From assembly GCF_038446525.1 (NCBI RefSeq), contig NZ_CP151792.1, positions 2,108,001 to 2,172,000 of the forward strand: a stretch of 64,000 bases of DNA, given 5' to 3'. Of this stretch, positions 8,332 to 16,900 are shown one piece after another. The translations under genes were made by a program, and so were the position numbers. Each line of letters starts with the position of its first letter. Positions within the stretch are counted from its first letter, which is position 1. Source of the stretch: Methanolobus sp. ZRKC5 (GTDB lineage: Archaea > Halobacteriota > Methanosarcinia > Methanosarcinales > Methanosarcinaceae). The notes below the pieces were generated by a model. That model made no database searches. It was not told where the DNA came from and was given only the letters and a program-made list of their open reading frames with translations.

Positions 8332-9513
8332 TCATTCATATCTCAATGCGTCCAGTGGCTTCATTCTTGAAGCCTTCAATGCAGGGTACATGCCGCCTAC
8401 AAGGCTTGTTGCAATACCGAAGAAGAAACCTTCCATTACGTATAGCATGCTGGAAAATGTGAACAGGTATGAAGTGTCCTTCACTACCAGTAGCATTACC
8501 AGATAGCTGCCGCCAACTGTGAGCATTGCTCCTGCTGTGCTGGCGATTACTCCAAGGAACAATGCCTCAAGCAGGAACATCTTCAGTATGTCTTTCCTTG
8601 AAGCACCCACGGCTTTCATGATACCTATCTCTTTTGTGCGCTCCATGGTTGACATGAGCATAACATTAAGTATGCTCACACCTGCTACGAGCAGTGATAT
8701 TGAACCTATGCCCATGAGGAAAAGTGAAATGGACCTGAAAACATCATCAAGGCTTTCAGTTATTACATTTGTAGCAAATACCGTGACAAGTTCGTCTTTC
8801 TTGTTGATACGCTCTTCAATTTCATCTGAAACAGCATCGATCTCGTCTATATCTTTTACAATTACAATGGCCTGATCATAACCTTCATCGGCATTAGGAT
8901 ATAATTTATCATACATTTCCGAGGAAGTGAAAACACCACTATCTGTGTTGATGTCGAATCCAAGTCCTCTTTCCTTGAGTATTCCGACAACTCTTAACTT
9001 CGAGTCGTCTATCTCTATTTTCTGCCCGGGGCTAAGTTCCAGGTTACTGGCCACACTTGAGCCGACAACACAATCTGTTGACCCTGATTTGAAATAACGT
9101 CCTTCTTCCAGCTCAACAAGTTTTTCAAGATCATCTCTTTCAATATTGTAAACTGCAACGAACGACTGTACAGTGCTTCCACCGTTTCTATACTCGACCA
9201 GCTCTCCACTGGATGCCACGGGGATTATACTTTCAATGTTCCCTACCTTTTGCATCTGGTCGATCTGCTTGTCAGTGATAGAATCCTCTCCCGGAGCAGG
9301 GGAAACTACGAGTTTGTCTCCGATATCTGCAAATGAATCAGTGACCGAGAGTTTCAGGCTGTTACCAAGGATTCCCATTGAAGATATTGCAATAACCCCT
9401 ATTATGATGCCGATAGCTGCGAGTATTGTACGTACTGACTGCCGTTTGAGGTTCCTTTTTGCCAGTTCGGCATACATGTTGTTTTTGAGCACGTTGGGAT
9501 GCTTTATTTTCAT
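8332..9513 (-). CDS. MacB-type ABC transporter permease
   Basis: A 393-residue permease: N-terminal ELAKRNLKRQSVRTILAAIGIIIGVIAISSMG, an extracytoplasmic domain of the MacB_PCD kind (about residues 55-270), then three C-terminal membrane helices. Hallmarks are ERTKEIGIMKAVGASRKDILKMFLLEA and GGMYPALKASRMKPLDALRYE. Its start overlaps the stop of the ATPase gene 9510-10187 by four bases (ATGA type), indicating translational coupling. It and the ATPase probably form one exporter, with the COG1361 protein (10199-11479) and the Yip1 protein (11476-12108) in the same operon. Confidence 0.92.
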   Translation of the reverse strand: MKIKHPNVLKNNMYAELAKRNLKRQSVRTILAAIGIIIGVIAISSMGILGNSLKLSVTDSFADIGDKLVVSPAPGEDSITDKQIDQMQKVGNIESIIPVASSGELVEYRNGGSTVQSFVAVYNIERDDLEKLVELEEGRYFKSGSTDCVVGSSVASNLELSPGQKIEIDDSKLRVVGILKERGLGFDINTDSGVFTSSEMYDKLYPNADEGYDQAIVIVKDIDEIDAVSDEIEERINKKDELVTVFATNVITESLDDVFRSISLFLMGIGSISLLVAGVSILNVMLMSTMERTKEIGIMKAVGASRKDILKMFLLEALFLGVIASTAGAMLTVGGSYLVMLLVVKDTSYLFTFSSMLYVMEGFFFGIATSLVGGMYPALKASRMKPLDALRYE

Positions 9514-10187
9514 TCCAAAACCTCCCCATCCTGTATATTTATGGTTGTGTGGGAATATTCTTCCAGTTTAGGGTCGTGCGTGACTACGATAACAGTCGTT
9601 CCTGTACCATTGAGTTCCTTTAACAATTCCATTATGTTGTGTCCGGTCTTAGTATCCAGGTTTCCTGTAGGCTCGTCTGCAAGCAGTATTGGTGGGTCGT
9701 TTGCCAGTGCCCTTGCAATTGCGACCCTCTGCTGTTGTCCACCGGACATCTCATTTGGTTTGTGATCTGCAAATTCCAGTGGAAGATCTGCTTTTTTTAG
9801 TGCCTCAAGAGCTTTTTTCCTTCTTTTCTCAGTGGATGCTCCATTGAATATCATAGGAATCTCAACATTCTCCAAGGCTGTAAGGGTCGGTATGAGGTTG
9901 AATTGCTGGAAAATAAAACCTATATTGTTTCTACGGATGGCTGTAAGGCCATCATCATCCAGTTTAGACAGGTCTACATTATTGACCTTCACTTTACCGG
10001 ATGTGGGAAGATCAAGGCAGCCGATCATATTCAAAAGAGTACTTTTACCAGAGCCGGATGATCCCATAATTGTGACAAAGTCACCTTTTTCAATTGAAAA
10101 GCTGACTCCGTTAAGGGCATATATCTTGTTCTTTCCGAGAGTGTATATGCGGGCTACATCTTGCAGTTGTACTATGGGATGTTGCAT
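9510..10187 (-). CDS. ABC transporter ATP-binding protein, MacB/LolD type
   Basis: A 225-residue cytoplasmic ATPase that powers the permease at 8332-9513. The Walker A motif GSSGSGKST is at residues 42-50, the Q-loop is in FIFQQFNLIP, the signature is [15 protein letters not shown], Walker B is [12 protein letters not shown], and the switch histidine is in VIVVTHDP. The MacB/LolD subfamily is indicated by the EKRRKKALEALKKADL region and the small size. It sits 11 bases downstream of the COG1361 gene, in a four-gene minus-strand operon. Confidence 0.96.
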   Translation of the reverse strand: MQHPIVQLQDVARIYTLGKNKIYALNGVSFSIEKGDFVTIMGSSGSGKSTLLNMIGCLDLPTSGKVKVNNVDLSKLDDDGLTAIRRNNIGFIFQQFNLIPTLTALENVEIPMIFNGASTEKRRKKALEALKKADLPLEFADHKPNEMSGGQQQRVAIARALANDPPILLADEPTGNLDTKTGHNIMELLKELNGTGTTVIVVTHDPKLEEYSHTTINIQDGEVLE

Positions 10188-10198
10188 GTAAGCACCGC

Positions 10199-11479
10199 TT
10201 ATTCAAGGGAGGAATCCTCGTCGGGAATTTCGTTGTTTTCTTCCCCATCCTCTTCTTCATTTTCTTCATCCCTGCGTTTTTTCCATGAGTATCCTATAAC
10301 AGCTACAATACCAATAGCAATTAGTCCTGCAATTAACCAGGTCCCCAGTGAGCTTCCTTCATCCTCGCTGTTTGAATAGGTGTTTCCTGCTTCCATTGAT
10401 ATTTCCTGGGAAATAGCAGTGTAAGCATTGTCCGGGTCACGGAATTCGATGAGTACTGGTATAGCAGAAATGTTCCCTGACGTTACCTGAGCACTGAGGT
10501 CAAAGCTGCTGAAGTCATCTGCTTCCAGAGTACCGATGAAATAATTGGCATAGGGCTGCATGGGTTCCACACCATCGACATCATCTATTGATACCATCAC
10601 ATTCTTTGCATCCGTAATGCCAAAGTTGTTCAGGTCACCTGAGATGGTGTATTTGTTACCTGCCTTTTCGATCTCAATACCGGTGAACACAAGTGGTGAT
10701 TGTTTTATTATTCTTACATCCTTAGCTGCCGTATCGGAGTTATGTAGATTGTCCCCGTTGAAATAGGAGGCTGAGAATGAGACTTCACTGTATCCTTCTT
10801 CGCTGGTCATTGTGTTCAGGGTGAATGTGGCAGTTGACTTGTTTCCTTCCCGGATGCTGCCAACAAAATAATCTGACGGACTGAATGTCATACCTTCTGC
10901 ATATGGTGTTACAATGACACTTGTGATGTCGTTTGGTCTTCTGTTAACTACATCAACGCTTACTGTGGAAACCTCGTTCATCAGGGTTGAAGGGAAATTG
11001 GACAATATTACCTTGACATTCCTGTCGTCCACTTTTACAGGTATGCGGTAGTTAAGGTCATACATGTTGCTGCCACCAACTATTATAAGGTCCATGAAAT
11101 GCACACCGTTTGTAGCATTCTCCTTGACTTTGATATTGAATGTGAGTTTCAGAGTATCTCCCGGACCAAGTAGTCCGACATCGGTATAACTCTTATCAAG
11201 TATCTCCAGACCACTGTTGCCATCAAGACTTGCACTGGCAATATATGCATTCATATCCAGTGTCTCTTCATCCTCTTCAACATATATCTCTCCGGTTGCC
11301 ATGTTCTCAAGGGTGACTGTGATAGTTCCCATGTCACCAGGCATGAATACCTCAGGTTCGATATCGTAATCAAGGGTTAGTGTAGGTCTGATCTCTGTAG
11401 TTGCAGACCCGCTAAATGAAAAAGTGGCCAGAAGTATCATAGCCAGAACGAATATTTTGATCATATTTTTCACTATCAT
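10199..11479 (-). CDS. COG1361-type secreted S-layer-domain protein, ABC-exporter partner
   Basis: 426 residues. Signal peptide at 1-26 (IKIFVLAMILLATFSFSGSA), then CARDB/COG1361-like beta domains with PEVFMPGDMGTITVTLENMA and a RIPVKVDDRNVKVILSN segment that recurs in the paralogues at 14436 and 18990. A C-terminal membrane helix (TWLIAGLIAIGIVAVIGYSW) is followed by a basic, then very acidic cytoplasmic tail (DEENEEEDGEENNEIPDEDSS). Genes of this type accompany MacB-like transporters in methanogens and may act as the extracytoplasmic adaptor; that role is inferred. Its start overlaps the stop of the Yip1-family gene by four bases. Confidence 0.85.
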   Translation of the reverse strand: MIVKNMIKIFVLAMILLATFSFSGSATTEIRPTLTLDYDIEPEVFMPGDMGTITVTLENMATGEIYVEEDEETLDMNAYIASASLDGNSGLEILDKSYTDVGLLGPGDTLKLTFNIKVKENATNGVHFMDLIIVGGSNMYDLNYRIPVKVDDRNVKVILSNFPSTLMNEVSTVSVDVVNRRPNDITSVIVTPYAEGMTFSPSDYFVGSIREGNKSTATFTLNTMTSEEGYSEVSFSASYFNGDNLHNSDTAAKDVRIIKQSPLVFTGIEIEKAGNKYTISGDLNNFGITDAKNVMVSIDDVDGVEPMQPYANYFIGTLEADDFSSFDLSAQVTSGNISAIPVLIEFRDPDNAYTAISQEISMEAGNTYSNSEDEGSSLGTWLIAGLIAIGIVAVIGYSWKKRRDEENEEEDGEENNEIPDEDSSLE

Positions 11480-12108
11480 ACACCAAGGAGTTTTAGGTTT
11501 AACAATGTGTAAACTACATATATTAATACCGGAATTCCCACGGTCATTGCTGCATTCTTAAGGCTGAGATTTCTTGAGTACAGGAGTCCGAATACCCAGA
11601 TATTAGCACTCCATAGCAAAAAGATGACTCCGAGTATCCCCGCAATTCTCATGGAGGGGTCTGATAATATCGCTTCCTGCAACAACTCAGGGTCTGTCAT
11701 ACTAAAATCAATATTTGAAAAGACCTTGTTCGTGAAATAGAGGTTTATTATGCCACCAGCTATACTTGGAATCAGTCCATAGGAAACGAATTCCATCACT
11801 CTTTTGAAATCACCTTCACCGTGGAAGATCAACGAGACAATATAGAACACTGCACTGTATAATATCCATGTGATGATAGTACCAATTATGGCTCCTATTA
11901 CTGCAACTACCGCTCCAATACCTGCAAAAGCTGCCGCTTCATTCGGGAGGAATTCCATTACTTTCATCACTGCTACATAAGCACTAATGGCTCCTACCAC
12001 TGCCAATAAGCCTACTATAATTAGTGGATTCTTCCACTCGATATCCTGATTGATCTTTCTATTGAAAAACCTGTTTGGGTTAGTTAATACTTCCAACATC
12101 CTTTCCAC
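11476..12108 (-). CDS. Yip1-family membrane protein
   Basis: A 210-residue integral membrane protein with about five helices. It opens with EVLTNPNRFFNRKINQDIEWKNPL, the typical cytoplasmic lead-in of prokaryotic Yip1-domain proteins, and has a conserved-looking GLIPSIAGGIINLYF motif. It is the promoter-proximal gene of the operon Yip1-COG1361-ATPase-permease. The molecular function of prokaryotic Yip1 proteins is not established; the operon suggests a role in the exporter or in envelope stress. Confidence 0.8.
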   Translation of the reverse strand: MERMLEVLTNPNRFFNRKINQDIEWKNPLIIVGLLAVVGAISAYVAVMKVMEFLPNEAAAFAGIGAVVAVIGAIIGTIITWILYSAVFYIVSLIFHGEGDFKRVMEFVSYGLIPSIAGGIINLYFTNKVFSNIDFSMTDPELLQEAILSDPSMRIAGILGVIFLLWSANIWVFGLLYSRNLSLKNAAMTVGIPVLIYVVYTLLNLKLLGV

Positions 12109-12208
12109 ATCCTATGAAGTCGTAAATCTGCAAGTCGTTTTGTAAATAATCGAATCTGTCGATATTTAGTCAAGTACATTATGCATTCTGGAATATTTAT
12201 AGTTTATT

Positions 12209-12352
12209 CTAATTGATTTTATTCAGCACATTCCAGGCGTGTTTGTAAGATATGTCCATCTTCGCACAGGCTTTTCGAAGTGCAACCTTGTCTTCGTCGA
12301 TGATAGGTTTCCCATCTTCTGCAAGCCATATTTTTGTTTTTGCTTCCATCAT
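12209..12352 (-). CDS. Shortened ModE-like helix-turn-helix protein
   Basis: A 47-residue product beginning MMEAKTKIWLAEDGKPIIDE and ending ISYKHAWNVLNKIN. This matches the N-terminal winged helix of ModE/LysR-type molybdate regulators (KxWLxxDGKxxxGEG...MSYRHAWxxLKxxN), but the segment that normally carries the first recognition-helix turn (about 10 residues, ETGSISxAA type) is missing. The start is ATG 12352 or 12349, behind GGGAG. It is the third gene of the operon DUF2178-XRE-this. It may be a degenerate DNA-binding remnant or a small accessory protein. Confidence 0.55.
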   Translation of the reverse strand: MMEAKTKIWLAEDGKPIIDEDKVALRKACAKMDISYKHAWNVLNKIN

Positions 12353-12362
12353 TGTCTCCCGC

Positions 12363-12569
12363 TTACTCAAGATCCGATTCGTCAAAGATGAACAACTCAT
12401 CAATTGTTGTTTCAAGGACTTCTGAAACCTTATATGCCAGTTTTAGTGAGGGATTGTATTTCCCTTTTTCCAGAAAACCAATGGTTTCGCGCCTGACACC
12501 AACTTTGTTAGCAAGGTCCTCCTGGGTCAGGTCATATCTGGCTCTGAGTTCCTTGATCCTCGTTTTCAT
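12363..12569 (-). CDS. XRE-family transcriptional regulator
   Basis: A 68-residue Cro/C1-type helix-turn-helix protein that is almost only the DNA-binding domain: [20 protein letters not shown] then [20 protein letters not shown]. Small regulators of this kind are regularly paired with a small membrane protein in archaea, as here with the DUF2178-like gene directly upstream (24-base gap). It probably represses its own operon through the repeats at 13001-13051. The ligand or signal may come from the membrane partner; that is inference. Confidence 0.9.
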   Translation of the reverse strand: MKTRIKELRARYDLTQEDLANKVGVRRETIGFLEKGKYNPSLKLAYKVSEVLETTIDELFIFDESDLE

Positions 12570-12593
12570 TCAATCAGCCCTGCATATTGTTAT

Positions 12594-12980
12594 TTATTCA
12601 ATGTATCCTTTCCTGAAGAGGTACCACTGGATGCCCTTTGCGGTGACAATCATTGTGAACATAAGTATTGCCAGTATCTGCTTGACCGTCATTTGGGCTA
12701 TCCCAAATTCCTCTACCCAGAAAAGCAGAGTTATTAAAATAAATGTTATCAACCATGAGTATGACAGTCCGTAAGCTCCGATTTTGATTGTTCTTTCATC
12801 TTTTACAGGTCCATTACGATATCGTTTTGCTCCAATGAACGTGACAAAGAGGATGATAGCTCCGATATTTATCAGGCTGATACCACCCTGCTGGTAGTCC
12901 GCAAACATTGCAACTAGTATGATTCCGGCCATGATGAGTACAAAGGCTAGTGTGTAACTGAGTTTGATGTATTTTTCCAT
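12594..12980 (-). CDS. DUF2178-like four-helix membrane protein
   Basis: A 128-residue protein with four hydrophobic segments (about 8-27, 34-50, 70-92, 98-115) and a conserved-looking cytoplasmic loop RYRNGPVKDERTIKIGAYGLSYSW; the DER motif is typical of DUF2178 proteins coupled to XRE regulators. ATG 12980 has GGAGTGAT upstream. It leads the operon with the XRE regulator and the ModE-like fragment. The function is unknown; a membrane sensor or modulator of the regulator is plausible. Confidence 0.75.
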   Translation of the reverse strand: MEKYIKLSYTLAFVLIMAGIILVAMFADYQQGGISLINIGAIILFVTFIGAKRYRNGPVKDERTIKIGAYGLSYSWLITFILITLLFWVEEFGIAQMTVKQILAILMFTMIVTAKGIQWYLFRKGYIE

Positions 12981-13000
12981 AAAATCACTCCAAATTTAAT

Positions 13001-13051
13001 TCTAACATTATATTAGATATTAAGCTTATTATGTGATGTATATCTAACATC
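13001..13051. promoter_or_regulatory. Candidate operator of the XRE operon
   Basis: Two overlapping symmetries lie upstream of 12980: TCTAACATTATATTAGA (13001-13017) and GATGTATATCTAACATC (13035-13051). Both contain TCTAACAT in direct orientation 42 bases apart. This arrangement suits a dimeric XRE repressor flanking the core promoter. No binding data; inferred from symmetry. Confidence 0.4.
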
Positions 13052-13164
13052 AAGTATTTAAAATTATGTTTCATCCGGACAACTGGGAAATTATTTAGTC
13101 TGTAGTTTCCTCATATAACAGGTTGTTAGTTTTCTCAGCATAGACATTCAAACAAGTGGGGATT

Positions 13165-13551
13165 ATGAAAATAAATGTTATTTTTTACAGTTTGTAAGGT
13201 CACAACTACAAGATGGCTAAAGCAGTGTTTGAAGTTGCAAGGGAAGTGGACGGTGCAGATGTAGGCTTATACCAAATACAGGAAACCTTTACTTCTGACG
13301 TCCTTGAAAAGATGGGAGCAACAGAATCCAAAAAGAGTTTTGAGCATATTCCTGTTGCAACTGTCGAGAATCTCAGCGAAGCAGATGCCATTATTTTTGG
13401 CACACCAACAAGGTTCGGAATGATGGCTGCACAAATGCGTGCTTTTCTTGACAGGGCCGGAGGCATCTGGTCAAAGAGCGAAGTTGCAGTGGATGGTGTT
13501 TTCTTTGCAGGTGGGGTGGTGAATCATTTTATAAAAAACAAACATTTCTGA
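13165..13551 (+). pseudogene. wrbA: wrbA-like flavodoxin quinone reductase, broken
   Basis: Family WrbA proteins are about 200-residue NAD(P)H:quinone oxidoreductases. The frame starting at ATG 13165 reads MKINVIFYSL, then TAA at 13195-13197, then GHNYKMAKAVFEVAREVDGA in the same frame. Intact WrbA has a tyrosine-glycine-histidine stretch exactly there, so a single codon became a stop inside the FMN-binding loop. After FGTPTRFGMMAAQMRAFLDR and AGGIWSKSEV the match is lost and the frame ends at 13551 with an unrelated GVVNHFIKNKHF, about half the normal length. Both lesions make a working enzyme very unlikely. Confidence 0.85.
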
Positions 13552-13670
13552 ATTAAGAACCCGGCAAATGTAATGAAAACATCAGTCTGTAAATAACCTT
13601 TTTATAAGTTCAGCCTAAAGTTAGTTTGAATTGATAAATCCGCTATTGCTATCAATATTATGTGCTGGTT

Positions 13671-13688
13671 GTTTAAGAACGCTTAAAC
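13671..13688. promoter_or_regulatory. Palindrome upstream of ABC module 2
   Basis: GTTTAAG and CTTAAAC form a perfect 7-4-7 inverted repeat 15 bases before the ATPase start at 13703. A TATA-like TTTTTATAAG lies at 13599-13608. It could be an operator or an mRNA leader hairpin controlling the operon. Confidence 0.35.
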
Positions 13689-13702
13689 TCGGGGAATGAA
13701 TT

Positions 13703-14416
13703 ATGGTTGGGAATAATGACAATAGTCCACCGATACGGGATGCTGTCCCCGTAATTGAACTCGTTGATCTTTGTAAGAGTTATCATGTAGGGGACATGGA
13801 TGTGCCCATACTCAAAAGTATAGATCTTAGTGTCAAGCAGGGTGAGTTCGTTGCTATAATGGGTCCTTCCGGTTCGGGTAAAAGCACATTGATGAATATG
13901 ATAGGTTGTCTGGACAGGCCAAACTGTGGTAAGGTAGTTGTCATGGGGAAGGATGTGAACACACTCTCAGACCCTGACCTTGCAAAACTGCGGGGTCTTG
14001 AGATAGGTTTTGTTTTCCAGAATTTCAACCTTGTTCCACGACTTACAACTCTCCAGAATGTCGAACTTCCAACTTACGCTAACAAAAAAGCAGGCATTGA
14101 TGCCAGAAAAAAGGCAAAGGAGCTTGTTGAACTAGTAGGGCTTACTGATCGCATTAACTATAAACCATCTGAAATGTCCGGTGGACAACAGCAGAGGATT
14201 GCAATAGCAAGGGCATTAATTAATGATCCCTCTCTCATTCTTGCAGATGAACCTACAGGTAATCTGGATTCGAAGACCGGTGAAGAGGTAATGGGAATAT
14301 TCTCTGATCTTCATAAAAAGGGAAGGACAATAGTTATGATCACACACGACCCTGACCTGGCAGAATATGCAGACAGGGTCGTCTATCTGAAAGACGGAGT
14401 TATTGGTAATAATTGA
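13703..14416 (+). CDS. ABC transporter ATP-binding protein, MacB/LolD type
   Basis: A 237-residue ATPase. Walker [10 protein letters not shown] at residues 54-62, Q-loop in [10 protein letters not shown], signature [15 protein letters not shown], Walker [14 protein letters not shown], switch histidine in VMITHDP. First gene of the module ATPase-COG1361-permease-permease (13703-18115). Its closest visible relative is the ATPase at 18276, which shares the GDMxVPIL lead-in and the DRVVYxKDGxIGNN tail, showing a tandem module duplication. Confidence 0.96.
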   Translation: MVGNNDNSPPIRDAVPVIELVDLCKSYHVGDMDVPILKSIDLSVKQGEFVAIMGPSGSGKSTLMNMIGCLDRPNCGKVVVMGKDVNTLSDPDLAKLRGLEIGFVFQNFNLVPRLTTLQNVELPTYANKKAGIDARKKAKELVELVGLTDRINYKPSEMSGGQQQRIAIARALINDPSLILADEPTGNLDSKTGEEVMGIFSDLHKKGRTIVMITHDPDLAEYADRVVYLKDGVIGNN

Positions 14417-14435
14417 GGAAAACGGAGGATAGGTT

Positions 14436-15668
14436 ATGTTTGGGAAAAAGAAACCGCTTTTAATTATGTTAATATTATTAATTGTATCATTTATGATGCC
14501 ATTGAATGCATCTGCCGCAGATGGTGCAGACCTTAGAGTGAGCATTCTTAAGTACGACCCGATTCCTGCAGAGATTGGGGAATATGTGAGTGTATGGGTC
14601 AAAGTGGAGAACTTGGGATATGCAAAAGCCGAAGGTCTCTCCGTAAGAATGGTTCCTGATTATCCGTTTTCCATAGACAGTAGCACAAATTCACAGGTCA
14701 ATATAGGGATACTGACTCCTGACAATGCTGCTGTTGAAGAATTCAGGCTCTTTACTGACACAGCAGCAAAACAGGGCATCGGTACTTTTGAAGTATGGTA
14801 TCAGGAAGATAACAGTGGTACCTGGTTCAAGAAGGAATTTGAGATAAGGGTCGGTTCTGACAGTTTCGACAGTAAGGGTACCATACAGCTATCAGGAGAT
14901 CCTGTGAAAGAACCTGAGGTTTTCATGCCTGGTGATACCGGTACAATTTCATTCACACTTCAGAACAGTGCCACTGATTACTCCATAACTATTGACGGAG
15001 AGCAGTATGACACCAATGCAAGAATACAATCTGCATCTCTTGATGGTGTTGAAGGAATCAAAGTTACTACAAGTACTTATTATGGAAATGGTGTCATCGG
15101 TCCGGGTGAATCAGTGGACCTGACATACAACGTGGAAGTCGATGAAGGCACTCCGGATGGAACGTACTATCTCGATTTTTCCATTGTAGGCAGTTCCCAT
15201 TCATACAATAACAACTGGAGAATTCCCGTAAAGGTCGATTCGTCATCTGTCAGGGTCATCCCTTCAAAGCCACTGGTACTTGAGAATGGTGAAGGAGTAC
15301 TCGAATTCGATGTTGCTAACATCCATCCGAATATGCTCTCATCTGTGAGTGTTCAACTGGAAGCGGAAGGTATTGAATTTTCTCCGGCAGAGTATTTTAT
15401 TGGTTCCATGGACCCTGATGAACTCTTTACTATTGAGCTCAACGCAAAAGCTGTGGCAGAAGACTTGTCGTTCCCTGCTGACCTTGTCATTTATGCAGAG
15501 TTCAGGAATGGTCTGAATGAACATACTCAACAGATCGATACTCGGCAATTGAAACACAACGTAGTTGAAAACGACAGTGGTTCCGGTATCTACATAGTAG
15601 TGCTCCTACTGATCGTTGTGGGCGCAGGTGCTTACATCCTTTACAAGCGCAGGATGAAAAAAGAGTAA
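14436..15668 (+). CDS. COG1361-type secreted protein, ABC-exporter partner
   Basis: 410 residues. Signal peptide (KPLLIMLILLIVSFMMPLNASA), three beta domains of the COG1361/CARDB kind, and a C-terminal membrane anchor (GIYIVVLLLIVVGAGAYILY) with a basic end. Motifs shared with the proteins at 10199 and 18990 include EVFMPGDTGTISFTLQN, NNNWRIPVKVDSSSVRVIPS and GVLEFDVANIHPNMLSSVSV. It lies 19 bases after the ATPase and 15 bases before the first permease, and is probably the extracytoplasmic component of this exporter. No enzyme motif is seen. Confidence 0.87.
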   Translation: MFGKKKPLLIMLILLIVSFMMPLNASAADGADLRVSILKYDPIPAEIGEYVSVWVKVENLGYAKAEGLSVRMVPDYPFSIDSSTNSQVNIGILTPDNAAVEEFRLFTDTAAKQGIGTFEVWYQEDNSGTWFKKEFEIRVGSDSFDSKGTIQLSGDPVKEPEVFMPGDTGTISFTLQNSATDYSITIDGEQYDTNARIQSASLDGVEGIKVTTSTYYGNGVIGPGESVDLTYNVEVDEGTPDGTYYLDFSIVGSSHSYNNNWRIPVKVDSSSVRVIPSKPLVLENGEGVLEFDVANIHPNMLSSVSVQLEAEGIEFSPAEYFIGSMDPDELFTIELNAKAVAEDLSFPADLVIYAEFRNGLNEHTQQIDTRQLKHNVVENDSGSGIYIVVLLLIVVGAGAYILYKRRMKKE

Positions 15669-15683
15669 CTGGATGCACTTTAT

Positions 15684-16898
15684 ATGTTAAGTCTGGCTCA
15701 GGCTATAAGGATCTCACTGGGTAGCATCGGCAGTTCCAAACTTAGGTCTGCTCTCACTACCCTTGGAATTATCATAGGTGTAGCAGCAGTGATAGCTAAT
15801 GTTTCACTGGGAGCCAGTTTCAATCAGTATTTCAATGATGAGATAGGAGCAGTAGGCTCGAATTTTATTGTAATTTACAGTCAGAACATCGATGTATTCT
15901 TTGATAAAGAGCTGGAAATTATCCGTACCACTCCAGGGGTGGATGGTGTTTCTCCTATAAACCAGCAGATGGCAAAGGTTACTTACATGTCTGTCTCAAG
16001 GCAGATCGATATCCAGGGGGTTACGGAGGACTATGATGAAGTGGCGAACTTCAATCTGGATTCGGGAACATTTCTCACAGATAAGGACCGCTATGTTGCA
16101 GTAATAGGTGCTGATGTCGCCTATGAAAAGTTTGATAAGAATATATCTATCAAGAATCCTATCGATATTACGTTCAGAAGAGAAGACGGTGGTGTTGTTA
16201 CTCAGTCCTTCATTGTCAAAGGGGTAATTCAGGACCCTGAAACAACTTTTGCACAAACAGGGGTGGAATCGGAAGTTCGTATCTTCATCCCAATAGACAC
16301 GATGAATGAGATACTTGACAGGGATGATTACGGAGGTTTTTTCGTAAAGGCCCAAAGTCTGGAGATCGTTCGGGAGACTGGTGATGAGATAGACAGACGT
16401 CTTGCACGCAGTTTAGGAGTTCCGGGCAGGGACTTGGACAATGATGATGCAAAACCCTACGTTGTCTTTGACCAGATCGAAATTTTAGAACAGACCAACC
16501 AGCTTTCTACAGCCCTCACATCGCTCCTGACATCAGTTGCTCTCATATCATTGCTAGTGGGTTCAATTGGAATAATGAATATCATGCTTGTGACAGTTGC
16601 GGAAAGGACCCGGGAGATCGGTCTGTTGAAATCTCTTGGATTCAGTGAAAAGGATGTTCTTTCTCTCTTTATAATTGAATCAATGATAGTAGGTCTCATA
16701 GGTGGAATCTTCGGTACTGCTCTTGGGATGGGTACAGCTACGATAGCAAATAGTTTTCTTGACCTTCCAAACATATTTCCTCTAAGTCTTATATTCCTTG
16801 GTTTTTTTGTTTCTCTTCTCGTAGGACTCGTAGCAGGTGTTTATCCTGCGAGGAAGGCTGCACGTATGGATCCGGTTGAAGCTTTGAGGAAGGAGTGA
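15684..16898 (+). CDS. MacB-type ABC transporter permease
   Basis: A 404-residue permease with N-terminal KLRSALTTLGIIIGVAAVIANVSLG (TM1), a MacB_PCD extracytoplasmic domain, and three C-terminal helices with ERTREIGLLKSLGFSEKDVLSLF and AGVYPARKAARMDPVEALRKE. It is followed after two bases by a second permease that is its clear paralogue. The two may form a heterodimer on a single ATPase type. It overlaps neither neighbour. Confidence 0.93.
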   Translation: MLSLAQAIRISLGSIGSSKLRSALTTLGIIIGVAAVIANVSLGASFNQYFNDEIGAVGSNFIVIYSQNIDVFFDKELEIIRTTPGVDGVSPINQQMAKVTYMSVSRQIDIQGVTEDYDEVANFNLDSGTFLTDKDRYVAVIGADVAYEKFDKNISIKNPIDITFRREDGGVVTQSFIVKGVIQDPETTFAQTGVESEVRIFIPIDTMNEILDRDDYGGFFVKAQSLEIVRETGDEIDRRLARSLGVPGRDLDNDDAKPYVVFDQIEILEQTNQLSTALTSLLTSVALISLLVGSIGIMNIMLVTVAERTREIGLLKSLGFSEKDVLSLFIIESMIVGLIGGIFGTALGMGTATIANSFLDLPNIFPLSLIFLGFFVSLLVGLVAGVYPARKAARMDPVEALRKE

Positions 16899-16900
16899 TC

